Below, one piece after another: positions 36,057 to 45,085 of a stretch of DNA of 64,000 nt. A program made the position numbers and the translations under genes. Source of the stretch: Crocosphaera sp. (lineage in GTDB: Bacteria; Cyanobacteriota; Cyanobacteriia; Cyanobacteriales; Microcystaceae); NCBI GenBank assembly GCA_030066295.1, contig JASJBX010000056.1, forward strand, positions 32,001-96,000, in the 5' to 3' direction. The number at the start of each line of letters is the position of its first letter. Positions within the stretch are counted from its first letter, which is position 1. The notes under the pieces were generated by a model. The model saw only the letters and a list, made by a program, of their open reading frames with translations, ran no database searches and had not been told where the DNA came from.

Positions 36057-36812
36057 ATGAGTAATAACTTAGCCCTCAAGCTTCGGGAAGGAACCAGTCA
36101 TTCTCACACCTTGGCAGAGAATACCGCCTTTACCAAGTGTTTTCTCAAGGGTATTGTCGAACGAGAACCCTTCCGTAAACTTTTAGCTGACTTTTACTTC
36201 TTATATTCTACCCTAGAAGAAGAACTAGAACGCCATCAAGACGATCCCGTTATTAGTAAGATTTATTTTCCCGAATTAAACCGCAAACAAAACTTAGTAA
36301 AAGACCTAGAATACTACTATGGAGAAAATTGGGCAGCCGATATTTTTCCATCCGTAGCCGGTCAAACCTATGTAGCAAGAATTAGGGAAGTTTCCCAGAC
36401 CGAACCGGCTTTATTAGTGGCCCATTCCTATGTTCGTTATATGGGGGATTTATCTGGGGGTCAAAGCTTAAAAAATATTGCCCGTTCAGCCTTAGAATTA
36501 CCTGAAAATCAAGGAACTCAATTCTATGAATTTGAGGAAATTGCTACGGCAGAAGCCAGACGGGAATTCAAAGGAAAATATCGGGATGGTTTAAACGCTT
36601 TACCCATCGATGAAGCCTTAGAACAAAAGATTGTTGATGAAGCTAACCATGCCTTTAAATTAAACCGTGATGTCGTCCATGAATTAGAAGCTGATGTTAA
36701 AGAAGCTATCGGAGATCATGTGTTTGAATTAATCACTCGTCAAGCGATTCCTGGGGCTACCGAACATCCTCATGGTCAGGGTCATCCCCACAATCTAGCA
36801 GTTGCAGAATAA
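36057..36812 (+). CDS. ho: heme oxygenase (biliverdin-forming)
   Basis: The 251-residue protein has the proximal histidine region LREGTSHSHTLAEN, the distal-helix glycine motif YMGDLSGGQSLKNIA and LADFYFLYSTLEEEL. It cleaves heme to biliverdin IX-alpha using ferredoxin, feeding bilin synthesis for phycobilisomes. AAGAGG lies 8 bases before the ATG at 36057; an in-frame TTG at 36051 is less likely. The C-terminus is extended by a His-rich tail (EHPHGQGHPHN). It is followed by hemN, the arrangement of the low-oxygen-induced ho2-hemN genes of Synechocystis, so this is probably the microoxic isoform (inference). Confidence 0.93.
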   Translation: MSNNLALKLREGTSHSHTLAENTAFTKCFLKGIVEREPFRKLLADFYFLYSTLEEELERHQDDPVISKIYFPELNRKQNLVKDLEYYYGENWAADIFPSVAGQTYVARIREVSQTEPALLVAHSYVRYMGDLSGGQSLKNIARSALELPENQGTQFYEFEEIATAEARREFKGKYRDGLNALPIDEALEQKIVDEANHAFKLNRDVVHELEADVKEAIGDHVFELITRQAIPGATEHPHGQGHPHNLAVAE

Positions 36813-36834
36813 AGCTGTCAATCCTGTTATTAGT

Positions 36835-36907
36835 AAGGGGCAAAAGTCAGACAATAAAAAATTAAGTTGCTATTTTTATTAAACTGACTTCCCCTTTTTT
36901 TATGCTC
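36835..36907 (+). terminator. terminator/attenuator-like hairpin between ho and hemN
   Basis: AAGGGG plus AAGTCAG pair with CTGACTT plus CCCCTT across a 33-base loop with a 3-base bulge, followed by seven T. Either ho ends here with hemN having its own promoter, or readthrough tunes hemN. Confidence 0.65.
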
Positions 36908-36952
36908 TATCCTACCTAAGTTATCTAAACCATTGAGAGGCTAATTAAGACT

Positions 36953-38350
36953 ATGAACTTAACGGCTAAAACCATAGAATTTGACCAAGATTTAATCAAA
37001 AAATACGACAAATCTTTACCCAGATATACCAGTTACCCCCCCGCAACAGAACTTAAGACAAAGGTAGGAGAACCGGAATTTAGAGCAGGAATTGCAGCAG
37101 GAAACCATAAAAAAACCCCTCTTTCTCTCTACTGTCATATTCCCTTTTGTGAAACCGCTTGTTATTTTTGTGGTTGTAATACAATCATTACAGGCAATAA
37201 AAAAGTTGCCCCTCCTTACTTAGAATATTTAATCAAAGATATTGAAAGAACCGCAGAATTAATTTCCCCTAATCGTTCCGTTAATCAAATTCATTGGGGA
37301 GGGGGAACACCAAATTACTTAAATCAATCGCAAATTGATCAGTTATTTAACACCTTAGTTAAAAACTTTAATATTGACAAAGATGCCGAAATATCCATTG
37401 AAGTTAATCCTAGATATCTTGATCGAAATTTAGTCTTTTTCTTGAGAAATTTAGGGTTTAATCGTATTAGTTTTGGCATTCAAGATTTTGACCCCAAAGT
37501 ACAGAAAGTAATTAACCGTATTCAACCCGAAGAGATGTTATTTAACGTTATGGGTTGGATGCGAGAAGCTGAGTTTGAAAGTGTTAATGTTGACCTCATT
37601 TATGGACTGCCTTATCAAAACCGACACACCTTTAAAAAGACAGTTCAAAAGACCATAGAACTAGATCCCGATCGCATTGCTGTGTTTAACTTTGCTTATA
37701 TTCCTTGGATCAAACCAGCACAAAAAAATCTACCAGTTGATGAACTTCCCAATGCGTCAGAAAAGTTAGCCATTTTACAAATGACCATCGAAGAATTCAA
37801 CAATAATGATTATTTATTCATTGGAATGGACCACTTTGCCAAAGCAAATGATGAGTTAGCGATCGCCCAATCACAAGGAGATTTACATCGTAACTTTCAA
37901 GGATACACCACCAAACCAGAATCGGATCTTTTTGCCTTTGGGATGACATCAATTAGTATGTTACACGATGTTTATGTGCAGAATCATAAGAAGATCAAAG
38001 ACTACTATCAAGTCTTAGATGAAGGACATCTACCCATCGAAAAAGGCGTAACCTTGAGCAAAGATGATATCATTCGTCGCGCCGTTATTATGGAATTAAT
38101 GTGTCAATCTCAACTCTACAAAAATCGCATTGAAGAGAAGTATAACCTTCATTTCGATCTTGATTTTGACGAATATTTTGCCCAAGAATTAATCGATCTT
38201 AAGCCTTTAGAAGCCGATGGATTAATCCATTTACACAGCGATCGCCTAGAAGTCACCAATACTGGCCGCTGGTTAATCAGAAATATTGCTGCAGTGTTTG
38301 ATCCTTATCTCAAAGGACGGAAAGAACAGTCTTTTTCTAAGGCTATTTAA
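36953..38350 (+). CDS. hemN: oxygen-independent coproporphyrinogen III oxidase
   Basis: The 465-residue radical-SAM enzyme has the cluster motif CHIPFCETACYFCGCN (CxxxCxxCxC), GGGTPNYLNQ, EVNPRYLDR and NRISFGIQDFD, and full HemN length with the C-terminal HemN domain. It decarboxylates coproporphyrinogen III without O2. It follows ho by 140 bases on the same strand. Full CxxxCxxCxC and length argue for true HemN rather than HemW. Confidence 0.95.
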   Translation: MNLTAKTIEFDQDLIKKYDKSLPRYTSYPPATELKTKVGEPEFRAGIAAGNHKKTPLSLYCHIPFCETACYFCGCNTIITGNKKVAPPYLEYLIKDIERTAELISPNRSVNQIHWGGGTPNYLNQSQIDQLFNTLVKNFNIDKDAEISIEVNPRYLDRNLVFFLRNLGFNRISFGIQDFDPKVQKVINRIQPEEMLFNVMGWMREAEFESVNVDLIYGLPYQNRHTFKKTVQKTIELDPDRIAVFNFAYIPWIKPAQKNLPVDELPNASEKLAILQMTIEEFNNNDYLFIGMDHFAKANDELAIAQSQGDLHRNFQGYTTKPESDLFAFGMTSISMLHDVYVQNHKKIKDYYQVLDEGHLPIEKGVTLSKDDIIRRAVIMELMCQSQLYKNRIEEKYNLHFDLDFDEYFAQELIDLKPLEADGLIHLHSDRLEVTNTGRWLIRNIAAVFDPYLKGRKEQSFSKAI

Positions 38351-38358
38351 TGGAGAGT

Positions 38359-38384
38359 TTGGGGGATGATTTCCCCCAATTTTT
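38359..38384 (+). terminator. hemN intrinsic terminator
   Basis: TTGGGGGA pairs with TCCCCCAA around a short loop and is followed by TTTTT. Confidence 0.9.
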
Positions 38385-38515
38385 AACTGGATATTATTAT
38401 TATTAATTAGTAAAATTTGAGCCAACTTAAGGAAAAATACTACCCGAAACAGCGATTAAACCCAGATGTTTGCTAAGATAAAGTTCTTGGTAATCAATGC
38501 GAATATTATACGACT

Positions 38516-39163
38516 ATGACATATGTAACTTCCTCTGCTAGAGCAGAAATGAGTGAGCTAAGGCGGTTAAAAACCTTACTACCCCCAGAACTACAAAACT
38601 GGGTGATGGTGGAAGGGAGTACAGAAATTAATCCCCCTTTGATACGCTGTGAAGAGTTGGGAAGAGATGAAGTAGAAATTCAAATCGACCTAGCGAAATG
38701 GGAAAATTTAGCCATTGACCAGCGAAACTTGCTCTTTTGGCATGAAGTTGCCCGTATTCAAAACGATACCATTCCCAGAGAAGGATGGGAAATGGCCGCC
38801 CTGGCTATCGGCTTAGGGGGGGCTGTTGGGGAACTTTGGGTACAAGATGGCTTACTATTACTATTAGCCCTAGGTTTATGTGGCATTTCTGGATATCGAC
38901 TCTGGCAGAAGAATAACGGAGAACGTAAATTAAAAGAATCCATCGAAGCCGATGAAAAAGCTATTGCCTTAGCCACCCGTTTTGGTTATACTTTGCCCAA
39001 CGCCTATAAAAGTCTCGGCAGTGCTTTCAAAACACTCATCGAACAAACCCCTAACCGTCGTCAACGGAAACAATATGAATCCCGTTTACAAGCCCTTAGA
39101 CGCAGTGCCAGCAAGGCAAAAGAAAAAATGCAGCAGGAGAAAGGAAAGCGTCCCCTGCGTTGA
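38516..39163 (+). CDS. DUF3318 family membrane-associated protein
   Basis: A 215-residue cyanobacterial protein with a start SSARAEMSELRRLKTLLPPE and a metallopeptidase-like FWHEVARIQND, then a hydrophobic region (VQDGLLLLLALGLCGISGY) and a basic helical C-terminus. The conserved pattern matches DUF3318 as I recall it. The HEVxRI motif is only a weak hint of zinc binding. It precedes the STAS/sugar-transferase gene by 27 bases on the same strand. Confidence 0.8.
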   Translation: MTYVTSSARAEMSELRRLKTLLPPELQNWVMVEGSTEINPPLIRCEELGRDEVEIQIDLAKWENLAIDQRNLLFWHEVARIQNDTIPREGWEMAALAIGLGGAVGELWVQDGLLLLLALGLCGISGYRLWQKNNGERKLKESIEADEKAIALATRFGYTLPNAYKSLGSAFKTLIEQTPNRRQRKQYESRLQALRRSASKAKEKMQQEKGKRPLR

Positions 39164-39190
39164 TACCTATGGACTAATCCCTAATCGGCG

Positions 39191-40180
39191 ATGACTATCC
39201 AAACACCAGAAACCCTCTTCCCCATTACGATCGTTGATAACTACCCTGTGATGGTAATGCCTAAACGTCTAACCGTTCTTGAAGCGGTCCGTTTTAAGCA
39301 GGTGTGTCATCAGTTTTTAGCGTCCGGCCCCCTTCCTAAGCAGCTAATCTTAGACTTCAACGAGACTGAATTTATGGATAGTAGTGGTGTGGGGGCTTTA
39401 GTCCATAACTATAAAGCTGCTCAACGTCAAAATGTTGCCCTCATCCTTTATCAAACCCCGCCTCCGGTGATGGCAGTCTTATCCATGACGGGACTGGATC
39501 AGATTATTCCTATCACCACCACCCTCGAAACAGAACAACCCACGAACCCTTCTCTACAGCCCCCCGAAACCCATCCTTCTGTTCGTTCTGTGATCAAACG
39601 AACCATCGATATTGTCGGCAGTTTGGTGGGCTTATTGCTCACCGCTATTTTATTTATTCCCATCGCCCTGACCATTAAACTAGATAGCCCGGGTCCGATT
39701 TTTTTCCATCAAACCCGTTGTGGTTGGCTGGGAAAACGCTTTCAAATCATTAAATTCCGTTCCATGTGTGCCGATGCTGAAGCCCTAAAACGGAAGGTTC
39801 CCAACCAAGCTAAAGGGGCTATCTTCAAAAACACCAATGACCCCCGTATTACTAAGATAGGACGGTTTTTACGCCGTACTAGCTTAGACGAATTACCCCA
39901 ATTCTGGAATGTGTTAAAAGGAGACATGAGTTTAGTGGGAACTCGCCCCCCAACCCCCGATGAAGTGGAAAGCTACGAAGTTCCCCAGTGGCAACGCCTC
40001 AATGTTAAACCAGGGATGACAGGAGAATGGCAAGTGTACGGGCGATCGCGGATTACTAACTTTGAACAGGTCATCGAACTGGATTTAAGATATCAAAAAA
40101 ATTGGAGTCATTGGTACGATCTGCAACTGATCCTTCGGACTGTGTTAATTTTATTTCATAAGAATAGTGGTGCAGTCTAA
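39191..40180 (+). CDS. STAS domain - bacterial sugar transferase fusion
   Basis: Residues 1-115 are a STAS domain with the phosphorylatable serine motif FMDSSGVGAL, as in anti-sigma factor antagonists. Residues about 135-329 are a WcaJ/CpsE-type initiating sugar transferase: one membrane helix (IDIVGSLVGLLLTAILFIPI), KLDSPGPIFFHQTR, KFRSM, RRTSLDELPQFWNV, VGTRPPTPDE and NVKPGMTGEWQVYGRS. Such enzymes load the first sugar phosphate onto undecaprenyl phosphate for exopolysaccharide. The next gene, overlapping by 14 bases, encodes an RsbW-like anti-sigma ATPase, a natural partner of a STAS domain. So exopolysaccharide initiation may be switched by partner binding or phosphorylation (inference). 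Confidence 0.92.
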   Translation: MTIQTPETLFPITIVDNYPVMVMPKRLTVLEAVRFKQVCHQFLASGPLPKQLILDFNETEFMDSSGVGALVHNYKAAQRQNVALILYQTPPPVMAVLSMTGLDQIIPITTTLETEQPTNPSLQPPETHPSVRSVIKRTIDIVGSLVGLLLTAILFIPIALTIKLDSPGPIFFHQTRCGWLGKRFQIIKFRSMCADAEALKRKVPNQAKGAIFKNTNDPRITKIGRFLRRTSLDELPQFWNVLKGDMSLVGTRPPTPDEVESYEVPQWQRLNVKPGMTGEWQVYGRSRITNFEQVIELDLRYQKNWSHWYDLQLILRTVLILFHKNSGAV

Positions 40181-40637
40181 TTATCCGCGTAAGAAACATC
40201 AGTCTTTAGTTAAGCCATTTCAACTCACCGTTAAGACTGAAATCGTGGCCTTGGAAAATATTTTGATTTGGTTTGAAACCATTGCTAAGCCTTATTTAGC
40301 CCCAAAAGTGTTATGGGAATGTAAACTGGCTTTATCGGAAGGGTTTACCAATACCGTCCTCTATGCCCACGAAAATCTGCCGGCAACGGTTCCTATTATT
40401 ATTAATGTTAATTTTTATCCCACTTGGGTTGATATTCTGGTCTGGAACCAAGGTCCTTTTTTTGATTTAAAAGCCAAATTAAGGGAACTGCAACAGCAAA
40501 ATGTTCACCCCCTAGACCTGGAAAGCGATCGCGGCCTCTTTTTTATGGATAAGTTAACGGACGAATTAGACTATATTCGGGTTGACCATCAGAGAAATTG
40601 TTTAAAAATGAAAAAACGCTTAATCAACCAAGGGTGA
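40167..40637 (+). CDS. anti-sigma regulatory factor-like histidine-kinase-type ATPase (RsbW-like)
   Basis: The 156-residue protein carries GHKL ATPase features: N-box region ALSEGFTNTVLYAHENL (N for Mg2+), then VDILVWNQGPFFD and SDRGLFFMDKLTDEL. This is the RsbW/SpoIIAB group that binds or phosphorylates STAS proteins. The start is a GTG (40167 or 40170) inside the end of the preceding gene, overlapping by up to 14 bases, which implies translational coupling. The obvious partner is the N-terminal STAS domain of the overlapping gene. Confidence 0.88.
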   Translation: MVQSNYPRKKHQSLVKPFQLTVKTEIVALENILIWFETIAKPYLAPKVLWECKLALSEGFTNTVLYAHENLPATVPIIINVNFYPTWVDILVWNQGPFFDLKAKLRELQQQNVHPLDLESDRGLFFMDKLTDELDYIRVDHQRNCLKMKKRLINQG

Positions 40638-40650
40638 TGGCACTCCGAAC

Positions 40651-40893
40651 TCAGGTTCTCTGGGGAAAAGTTTGCCACACCTGACGCACTAAATCGCTTA
40701 ACCAACGTCGTTGAACCCCATCTAACAAGGGATCATCTTCTAAAACTTCGGCGGTTAACTCATCCAAAGATCGTCCCTGAGAACGGGCAAGATTAACCAC
40801 TCCAGTGATGGCAACGGCGATCATCTCTTCATCAACTGGCTTACTGCGAAGGGCAAAGATTTCTTCTGGACTCGCTGGAATGGGATAATGCAT
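40651..40893 (-). CDS. conserved small protein of unknown function
   Basis: An 80-residue soluble protein (starts MHYPIPASPEEIFALRSKP, ends RQVWQTFPQRT) with a helical composition and no membrane segment. I think I recognise it as a widespread cyanobacterial hypothetical protein but cannot name a domain. It converges on the anti-sigma gene and is divergent from the lycopene cyclase gene. Confidence 0.7.
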   Translation of the reverse strand: MHYPIPASPEEIFALRSKPVDEEMIAVAITGVVNLARSQGRSLDELTAEVLEDDPLLDGVQRRWLSDLVRQVWQTFPQRT

Positions 40894-41039
40894 AAGGTTA
40901 TCGTCAATTGTCTAAATCGATCACAAATTGTAAACTTCTTTTAAGTGTCTCTCAGAATACAGTAACGGAAAGTCTAGCTTATTTTCAACCAAATGCAATC
41001 TGTACTCTTTCTTATTTTTGCTTTTCTTAACATATCGCA

Positions 41040-43034
41040 ATGAAGGAAATCACTTATCTAGAAATTCCCACCCCCAACACCGACGAAGTCCGTCGCTGGT
41101 TACACCAAGATTGGACTCCCCTAACTGGTATAAAAAAGATTACACCAGATGGGCTTCGTTTACAAGTTATTGCTGACGGTTCTCCCTCCTCAGTAGGGGA
41201 AACAGAACTATCTATCTTTCTTTGGTCCGTACAACGAACCACTTACCTGAAAATTTTTCGTTGGGGAGATGAACCCTTTCCCTCACAAGGGAAAATTTGT
41301 CGTCAGTTAGAAGATGAGATTAGACAAGCATTTCCTGGACAATATCCTCAGTTACCATCATTGAATCCCTCTGCTGCTTCAATTTTTGAGGCTTTAGAAG
41401 CTTATTATCCTAAAACCGTGCATTTTTTTCGGAAAATGCCCCAAGGGGACACAGATTTACAACGGGTCTATTGGTGGGAAAAACGATGGCGAGACGGGGT
41501 GAAAAATCCCCAAGAACCGAAACAGGTTATTTTTCAACAAAATCAGCCCCCTACATCTTCAACTATTAGTTATGACCTAATTTATGTTGGCGGGGCTTTA
41601 GGGGTCATTCACGCTGCGGTGATGGCACAATTAGGCTATCGGGTTCTCTTGATAGAACGGTTGGTGTTTGGCCGGATGAACCGTGAATGGAATATTTCTC
41701 GGTCTGAGTTTCAAAGTTTAATTGACTTGGGGTTATTTACTGTTGATGAATTTGAGTCCATTATTGCTAAGGAGTATGTAGACGGATTTAATAAGTTTTT
41801 TGATGGCAATAATCCGCCTCATTTAAAAGCCGATGTGTTACATACTCCGAAAGTTTTAAATATTGCCATTGATACCACTAAATTTTTGAACTTATGTGGG
41901 AAGAAATTAAAAGCTGCAGGGGGAGAAATTTGGGAGAGAACCGAATTTATTAAAGGGGATATTGATGCGGATGGGGTAACGGTTACTGTCGTTAATCTAG
42001 AAACAACAGAAACCCAAGAAATTCGAGGAAGATTATTAATTGATGCCATGGGAACCGCTTCTCCTATTGCTTGGCAACTGAACGGGAAACGAACATTTAA
42101 TAGTGTTTGTCCTACAGTTGGAGCCATTATTGAAGGGTTTGCTCCTGAAGTTTGGGATCATCAATACGGTGATGTTTTAAATTCTCATGGTGATATTTCT
42201 CGTGGAAGGCAATTAATTTGGGAATTGTTTCCAGGGGAAGGAGATGAGTTAACCTTTTATCTATTTCATTACCACGAAGTTCATCCCGATAACCCCGGTT
42301 CTTTGTTAGAAATGTATGAAGATTTCTTCAATATTTTGTCCGAATATCGTCGTTGTGATCTCGAAGAATTAACTTGGAAAAAGCCCACCTTTGGTTATAT
42401 TCCGGGTCATTTTAGTGTGAGTAAAAGCGATCGCACCGTAGCCTTTGATCGCCTGTTAGCCATCGGAGACGCAGCCTCCCTACAATCTCCCTTAATTTTT
42501 ACGGGTTTTGGCTCTTTAGTGCGGAATTTAGACAAATTAACCTATTTATTGGATTTTTGTTTGAAACACGATCTATTACAAGCCAAGAATTTGAACCAAA
42601 TCCGAGCTTATCAAAGTAATATCGCCGTAACTTGGTTGTTTTCTAAGGGAATGATGGTTCCTACCGGGAAAATATTACCGCCACAGCGTATTAATGCCAT
42701 GTTAAACACCTTTTTTGGTCTATTGGCTGACTCTCCCCCAGAAGTGGCCGATACCTTCATCAAAGATAAGACAACTTGGTTAATGTTTACCCGACTGGCC
42801 TTAAAAGCTGCTACCAAAAATCCTACCTTATTACTGTGGATCTGGGAAATGGCCGGAAATAAAGACTTAATTCGTTGGTTGGGATCTTATTGGGAGTTTA
42901 CCGGCGATAGCTTCAAAAATCTACTCTTTGCGTCTTGGTTTTCCCAACTCATCCAACAACTTCCCGACGGGTTACAACAGCGTTATCCTTCCCTGTGGTT
43001 GCGTTTACTCAGTTTCCAGAGGAGTTTGACGTGA
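41040..43034 (+). CDS. cruA: CruA-type lycopene cyclase (FAD-dependent)
   Basis: The 664-residue protein has an N-terminal extension of about 175 residues, a dinucleotide-binding start (YDLIYVGGALGVIHAAVMAQ, then YRVLLIERL) and the family phrases FGRMNREWNISRSEF, LIDAMGTASPIAW, YIPGHF and LLAIGDAASLQSPLIFTGFG. These fit the CruA/CruP group. The length is nearer CruA (about 640-660) than CruP (about 530). CruA makes gamma/beta-carotene from lycopene. The gene stands alone; the 351-bp spacer after it has heptamer repeats. Confidence 0.82.
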   Translation: MKEITYLEIPTPNTDEVRRWLHQDWTPLTGIKKITPDGLRLQVIADGSPSSVGETELSIFLWSVQRTTYLKIFRWGDEPFPSQGKICRQLEDEIRQAFPGQYPQLPSLNPSAASIFEALEAYYPKTVHFFRKMPQGDTDLQRVYWWEKRWRDGVKNPQEPKQVIFQQNQPPTSSTISYDLIYVGGALGVIHAAVMAQLGYRVLLIERLVFGRMNREWNISRSEFQSLIDLGLFTVDEFESIIAKEYVDGFNKFFDGNNPPHLKADVLHTPKVLNIAIDTTKFLNLCGKKLKAAGGEIWERTEFIKGDIDADGVTVTVVNLETTETQEIRGRLLIDAMGTASPIAWQLNGKRTFNSVCPTVGAIIEGFAPEVWDHQYGDVLNSHGDISRGRQLIWELFPGEGDELTFYLFHYHEVHPDNPGSLLEMYEDFFNILSEYRRCDLEELTWKKPTFGYIPGHFSVSKSDRTVAFDRLLAIGDAASLQSPLIFTGFGSLVRNLDKLTYLLDFCLKHDLLQAKNLNQIRAYQSNIAVTWLFSKGMMVPTGKILPPQRINAMLNTFFGLLADSPPEVADTFIKDKTTWLMFTRLALKAATKNPTLLLWIWEMAGNKDLIRWLGSYWEFTGDSFKNLLFASWFSQLIQQLPDGLQQRYPSLWLRLLSFQRSLT

Positions 43035-43385
43035 ACTGTTGCCTGGGAAAGCAGTGAACGAAGTCAGAAGTCAGAAGTTAATGCTTCATCTTCTGCTCTT
43101 GACTTCTTCTGAGCCAAAGAATTATCTGATTGAATATCAAGAAATTTTCATTTTTTGTCCCTCTTTATATCAACAGTTAGGGAAGAAACTAAAGTAAAAA
43201 AAAGATGATCACGGTAAGGTTTTGTTGGCAAAAATTGATAGAAACGAAGACGAAACGATGAAGCGATCGCCTGACGAAAACCCCCCGTTTAAATCCCATT
43301 AATTTCTAATTTATCTGTGATATAATCGCAGTGGGTACACGATCAATAGTTTACGCACAGAATAAATAAGCTGGAAAGCATAAAT
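43035..43385. other. intergenic region with heptamer repeats upstream of the aminotransferase gene
   Basis: GAAGTCAGAAGTCAGAAG at 43059-43076 is the same heptamer found near znuA. An imperfect inverted copy (TTGACTTCTTCTG) follows at about 43098-43111, so a weak hairpin is possible. One HIP1 octamer lies near 43264. No gene is seen in the rest. Confidence 0.6.
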
Positions 43386-44558
43386 ATGATTCAATTGGCC
43401 AGCAGGGTAACACAAGTCACTCCCTCCCTCACCCTAGCCATTACCGCCAAAGCTAAGGAAATGAAGGCTCAAGGGATTGATGTCTGTAGCTTTAGTTCAG
43501 GAGAACCGGACTTCGATACCCCTCAACACATAAAAGAGGCTGCAGCATCAGCGTTAGCTCAAGGGAAAACGAAATACGGTCCAGTGGCCGGCGAACCGGG
43601 CTTAAGACAAGCGATCGCCAAAAAATTAAATCATGACAATCGGTTAAACTATAACGCAGAAAATATTATCGTCACCAACGGGGGAAAACACTCCCTCTAC
43701 AACCTAATGGTGGCCTTAATTGAAACAGGAGATGAAGTCATTATTCCCGCCCCTTATTGGCTCAGTTATCCCGAAATGGTGAAACTCGCCGAAGGCATTC
43801 CCGTGATCGTCGACACCACCAGCGAAACGGACTACAAAATCACCCCAGAGCAACTACGTCAAGCCATTACCCCCAAAACAAAATTATTCGTTTTAAATTC
43901 CCCTTCTAATCCCACCGGAACCGTTTATAACCCTGACGAAATCAAAGCCTTAGCTCAAGTCATTGTCGACCACGATTTATGGGTGGTTTCCGATGAAATT
44001 TACGAGAAAATTCTCTACGATGGGGTAGAACATATCAGTATCGGGTCCTTAGGAGAGAAAATATTTCAACGCACCCTAATCAGTAACGGTTTTGCCAAAA
44101 GTTACTCCATGACCGGATGGCGTATGGGTTATTTAGCCGGGCCCGAACCCTTAATTAAAGCCATCAGCACCGTTCAAAGTCATAGCACCTCTAACGTTTG
44201 TACCTTTGCCCAATACGGGGCCATTGCTGCCCTAGAAAGTCCCGACTCCCCCCCATGTTTGCAAACCATGCTCGATGCCTTTACCCAACGTCGTCAAGTC
44301 ATTTTAGAAAGAATTCGGGCCATTCCTCAACTCAGTTGTCCTACCCCCATGGGAGCCTTCTACGTCTTCATTGATATTAGCCAAACCGGACTTAACTCCC
44401 TAGAATTTTGTGACGGGTTACTGGAAAAACAACAAGTGGCTGCTATTCCAGGAAAAGCCTTTGGGGCAGACAATTGTATTCGTCTTTCCTATGCCACGGA
44501 TTTAGAATCCATCGAAAAAGGCATGGATAGAATCGAAACATTTGTCAATCAACTCTAA
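43386..44558 (+). CDS. aspC: pyridoxal-phosphate aspartate aminotransferase (class I)
   Basis: The 390-residue protein matches subgroup I-gamma aspartate aminotransferases: [54 protein letters not shown] and the PLP lysine in [20 protein letters not shown] (cut: [14 protein letters not shown]). It transfers amino groups between aspartate and 2-oxoglutarate, and some members also use prephenate. It is followed 6 bases later by a universal stress protein gene. Confidence 0.93.
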   Translation: MIQLASRVTQVTPSLTLAITAKAKEMKAQGIDVCSFSSGEPDFDTPQHIKEAAASALAQGKTKYGPVAGEPGLRQAIAKKLNHDNRLNYNAENIIVTNGGKHSLYNLMVALIETGDEVIIPAPYWLSYPEMVKLAEGIPVIVDTTSETDYKITPEQLRQAITPKTKLFVLNSPSNPTGTVYNPDEIKALAQVIVDHDLWVVSDEIYEKILYDGVEHISIGSLGEKIFQRTLISNGFAKSYSMTGWRMGYLAGPEPLIKAISTVQSHSTSNVCTFAQYGAIAALESPDSPPCLQTMLDAFTQRRQVILERIRAIPQLSCPTPMGAFYVFIDISQTGLNSLEFCDGLLEKQQVAAIPGKAFGADNCIRLSYATDLESIEKGMDRIETFVNQL

Positions 44559-44564
44559 GCCACC

Positions 44565-45041
44565 ATGAACTACCGCAAAATTTTAGTCGCCCTAGATAAT
44601 TCACCCTTGGGGAAGAAGGTGTTTGAGGAAGCCTTATCCATCGCCAAATACAACGACGCAGCCTTAATGCTGTTTCATTGTTTACCCATGGAAACCCCCT
44701 CAACCGCCCCTTATACTAGCCTTTATGAAGGGGAATTTAAGGATTTTTCCTACCTGATGCGAGAACAGCTAGAAAGCCAAGCCACAGAAAGCGAAAAATG
44801 GTTAAGGGAATACGGAGAAATAGCCATCCGACAAGGCATTGCCACAGAATGGGACTGGAAAATAGGAGAACCGGGCGGTTGGATAAGAGACATCGCCAAA
44901 AGTTGGCCAGCCGATTTAATCGTGATCGGTAGACGGGGACTCAGTGGGGTTTCAGAAGTGTTTTTAGGCAGTGTCAGTAACTATATTGTCCATCATGCCA
45001 TTTGTTCGGTGTTAGTGGTGCAAGAAACAAAAGTCAACTAA
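44565..45041 (+). CDS. universal stress protein family protein
   Basis: The 158-residue UspA domain has the start YRKILVALDNSPLGKKVFEEA and the ATP-binding motif VIGRRGLSGVSEVFLGSVSN (GxxG-9x-GS). It probably binds ATP or AMP. It is closely linked to the aminotransferase gene (6 bases), so both may be in one transcript. Confidence 0.93.
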   Translation: MNYRKILVALDNSPLGKKVFEEALSIAKYNDAALMLFHCLPMETPSTAPYTSLYEGEFKDFSYLMREQLESQATESEKWLREYGEIAIRQGIATEWDWKIGEPGGWIRDIAKSWPADLIVIGRRGLSGVSEVFLGSVSNYIVHHAICSVLVVQETKVN

Positions 45042-45085
45042 AGACAGTCTCAGGATGTGGCGATTGTAAAGCTCCTAATCCATCA

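Noticed and set aside
45002-45085. Longer start for the Gly-rich exported protein
   Set aside because: It would overlap the Usp gene by 40 bases and place 28 hydrophilic residues before an obvious signal peptide.
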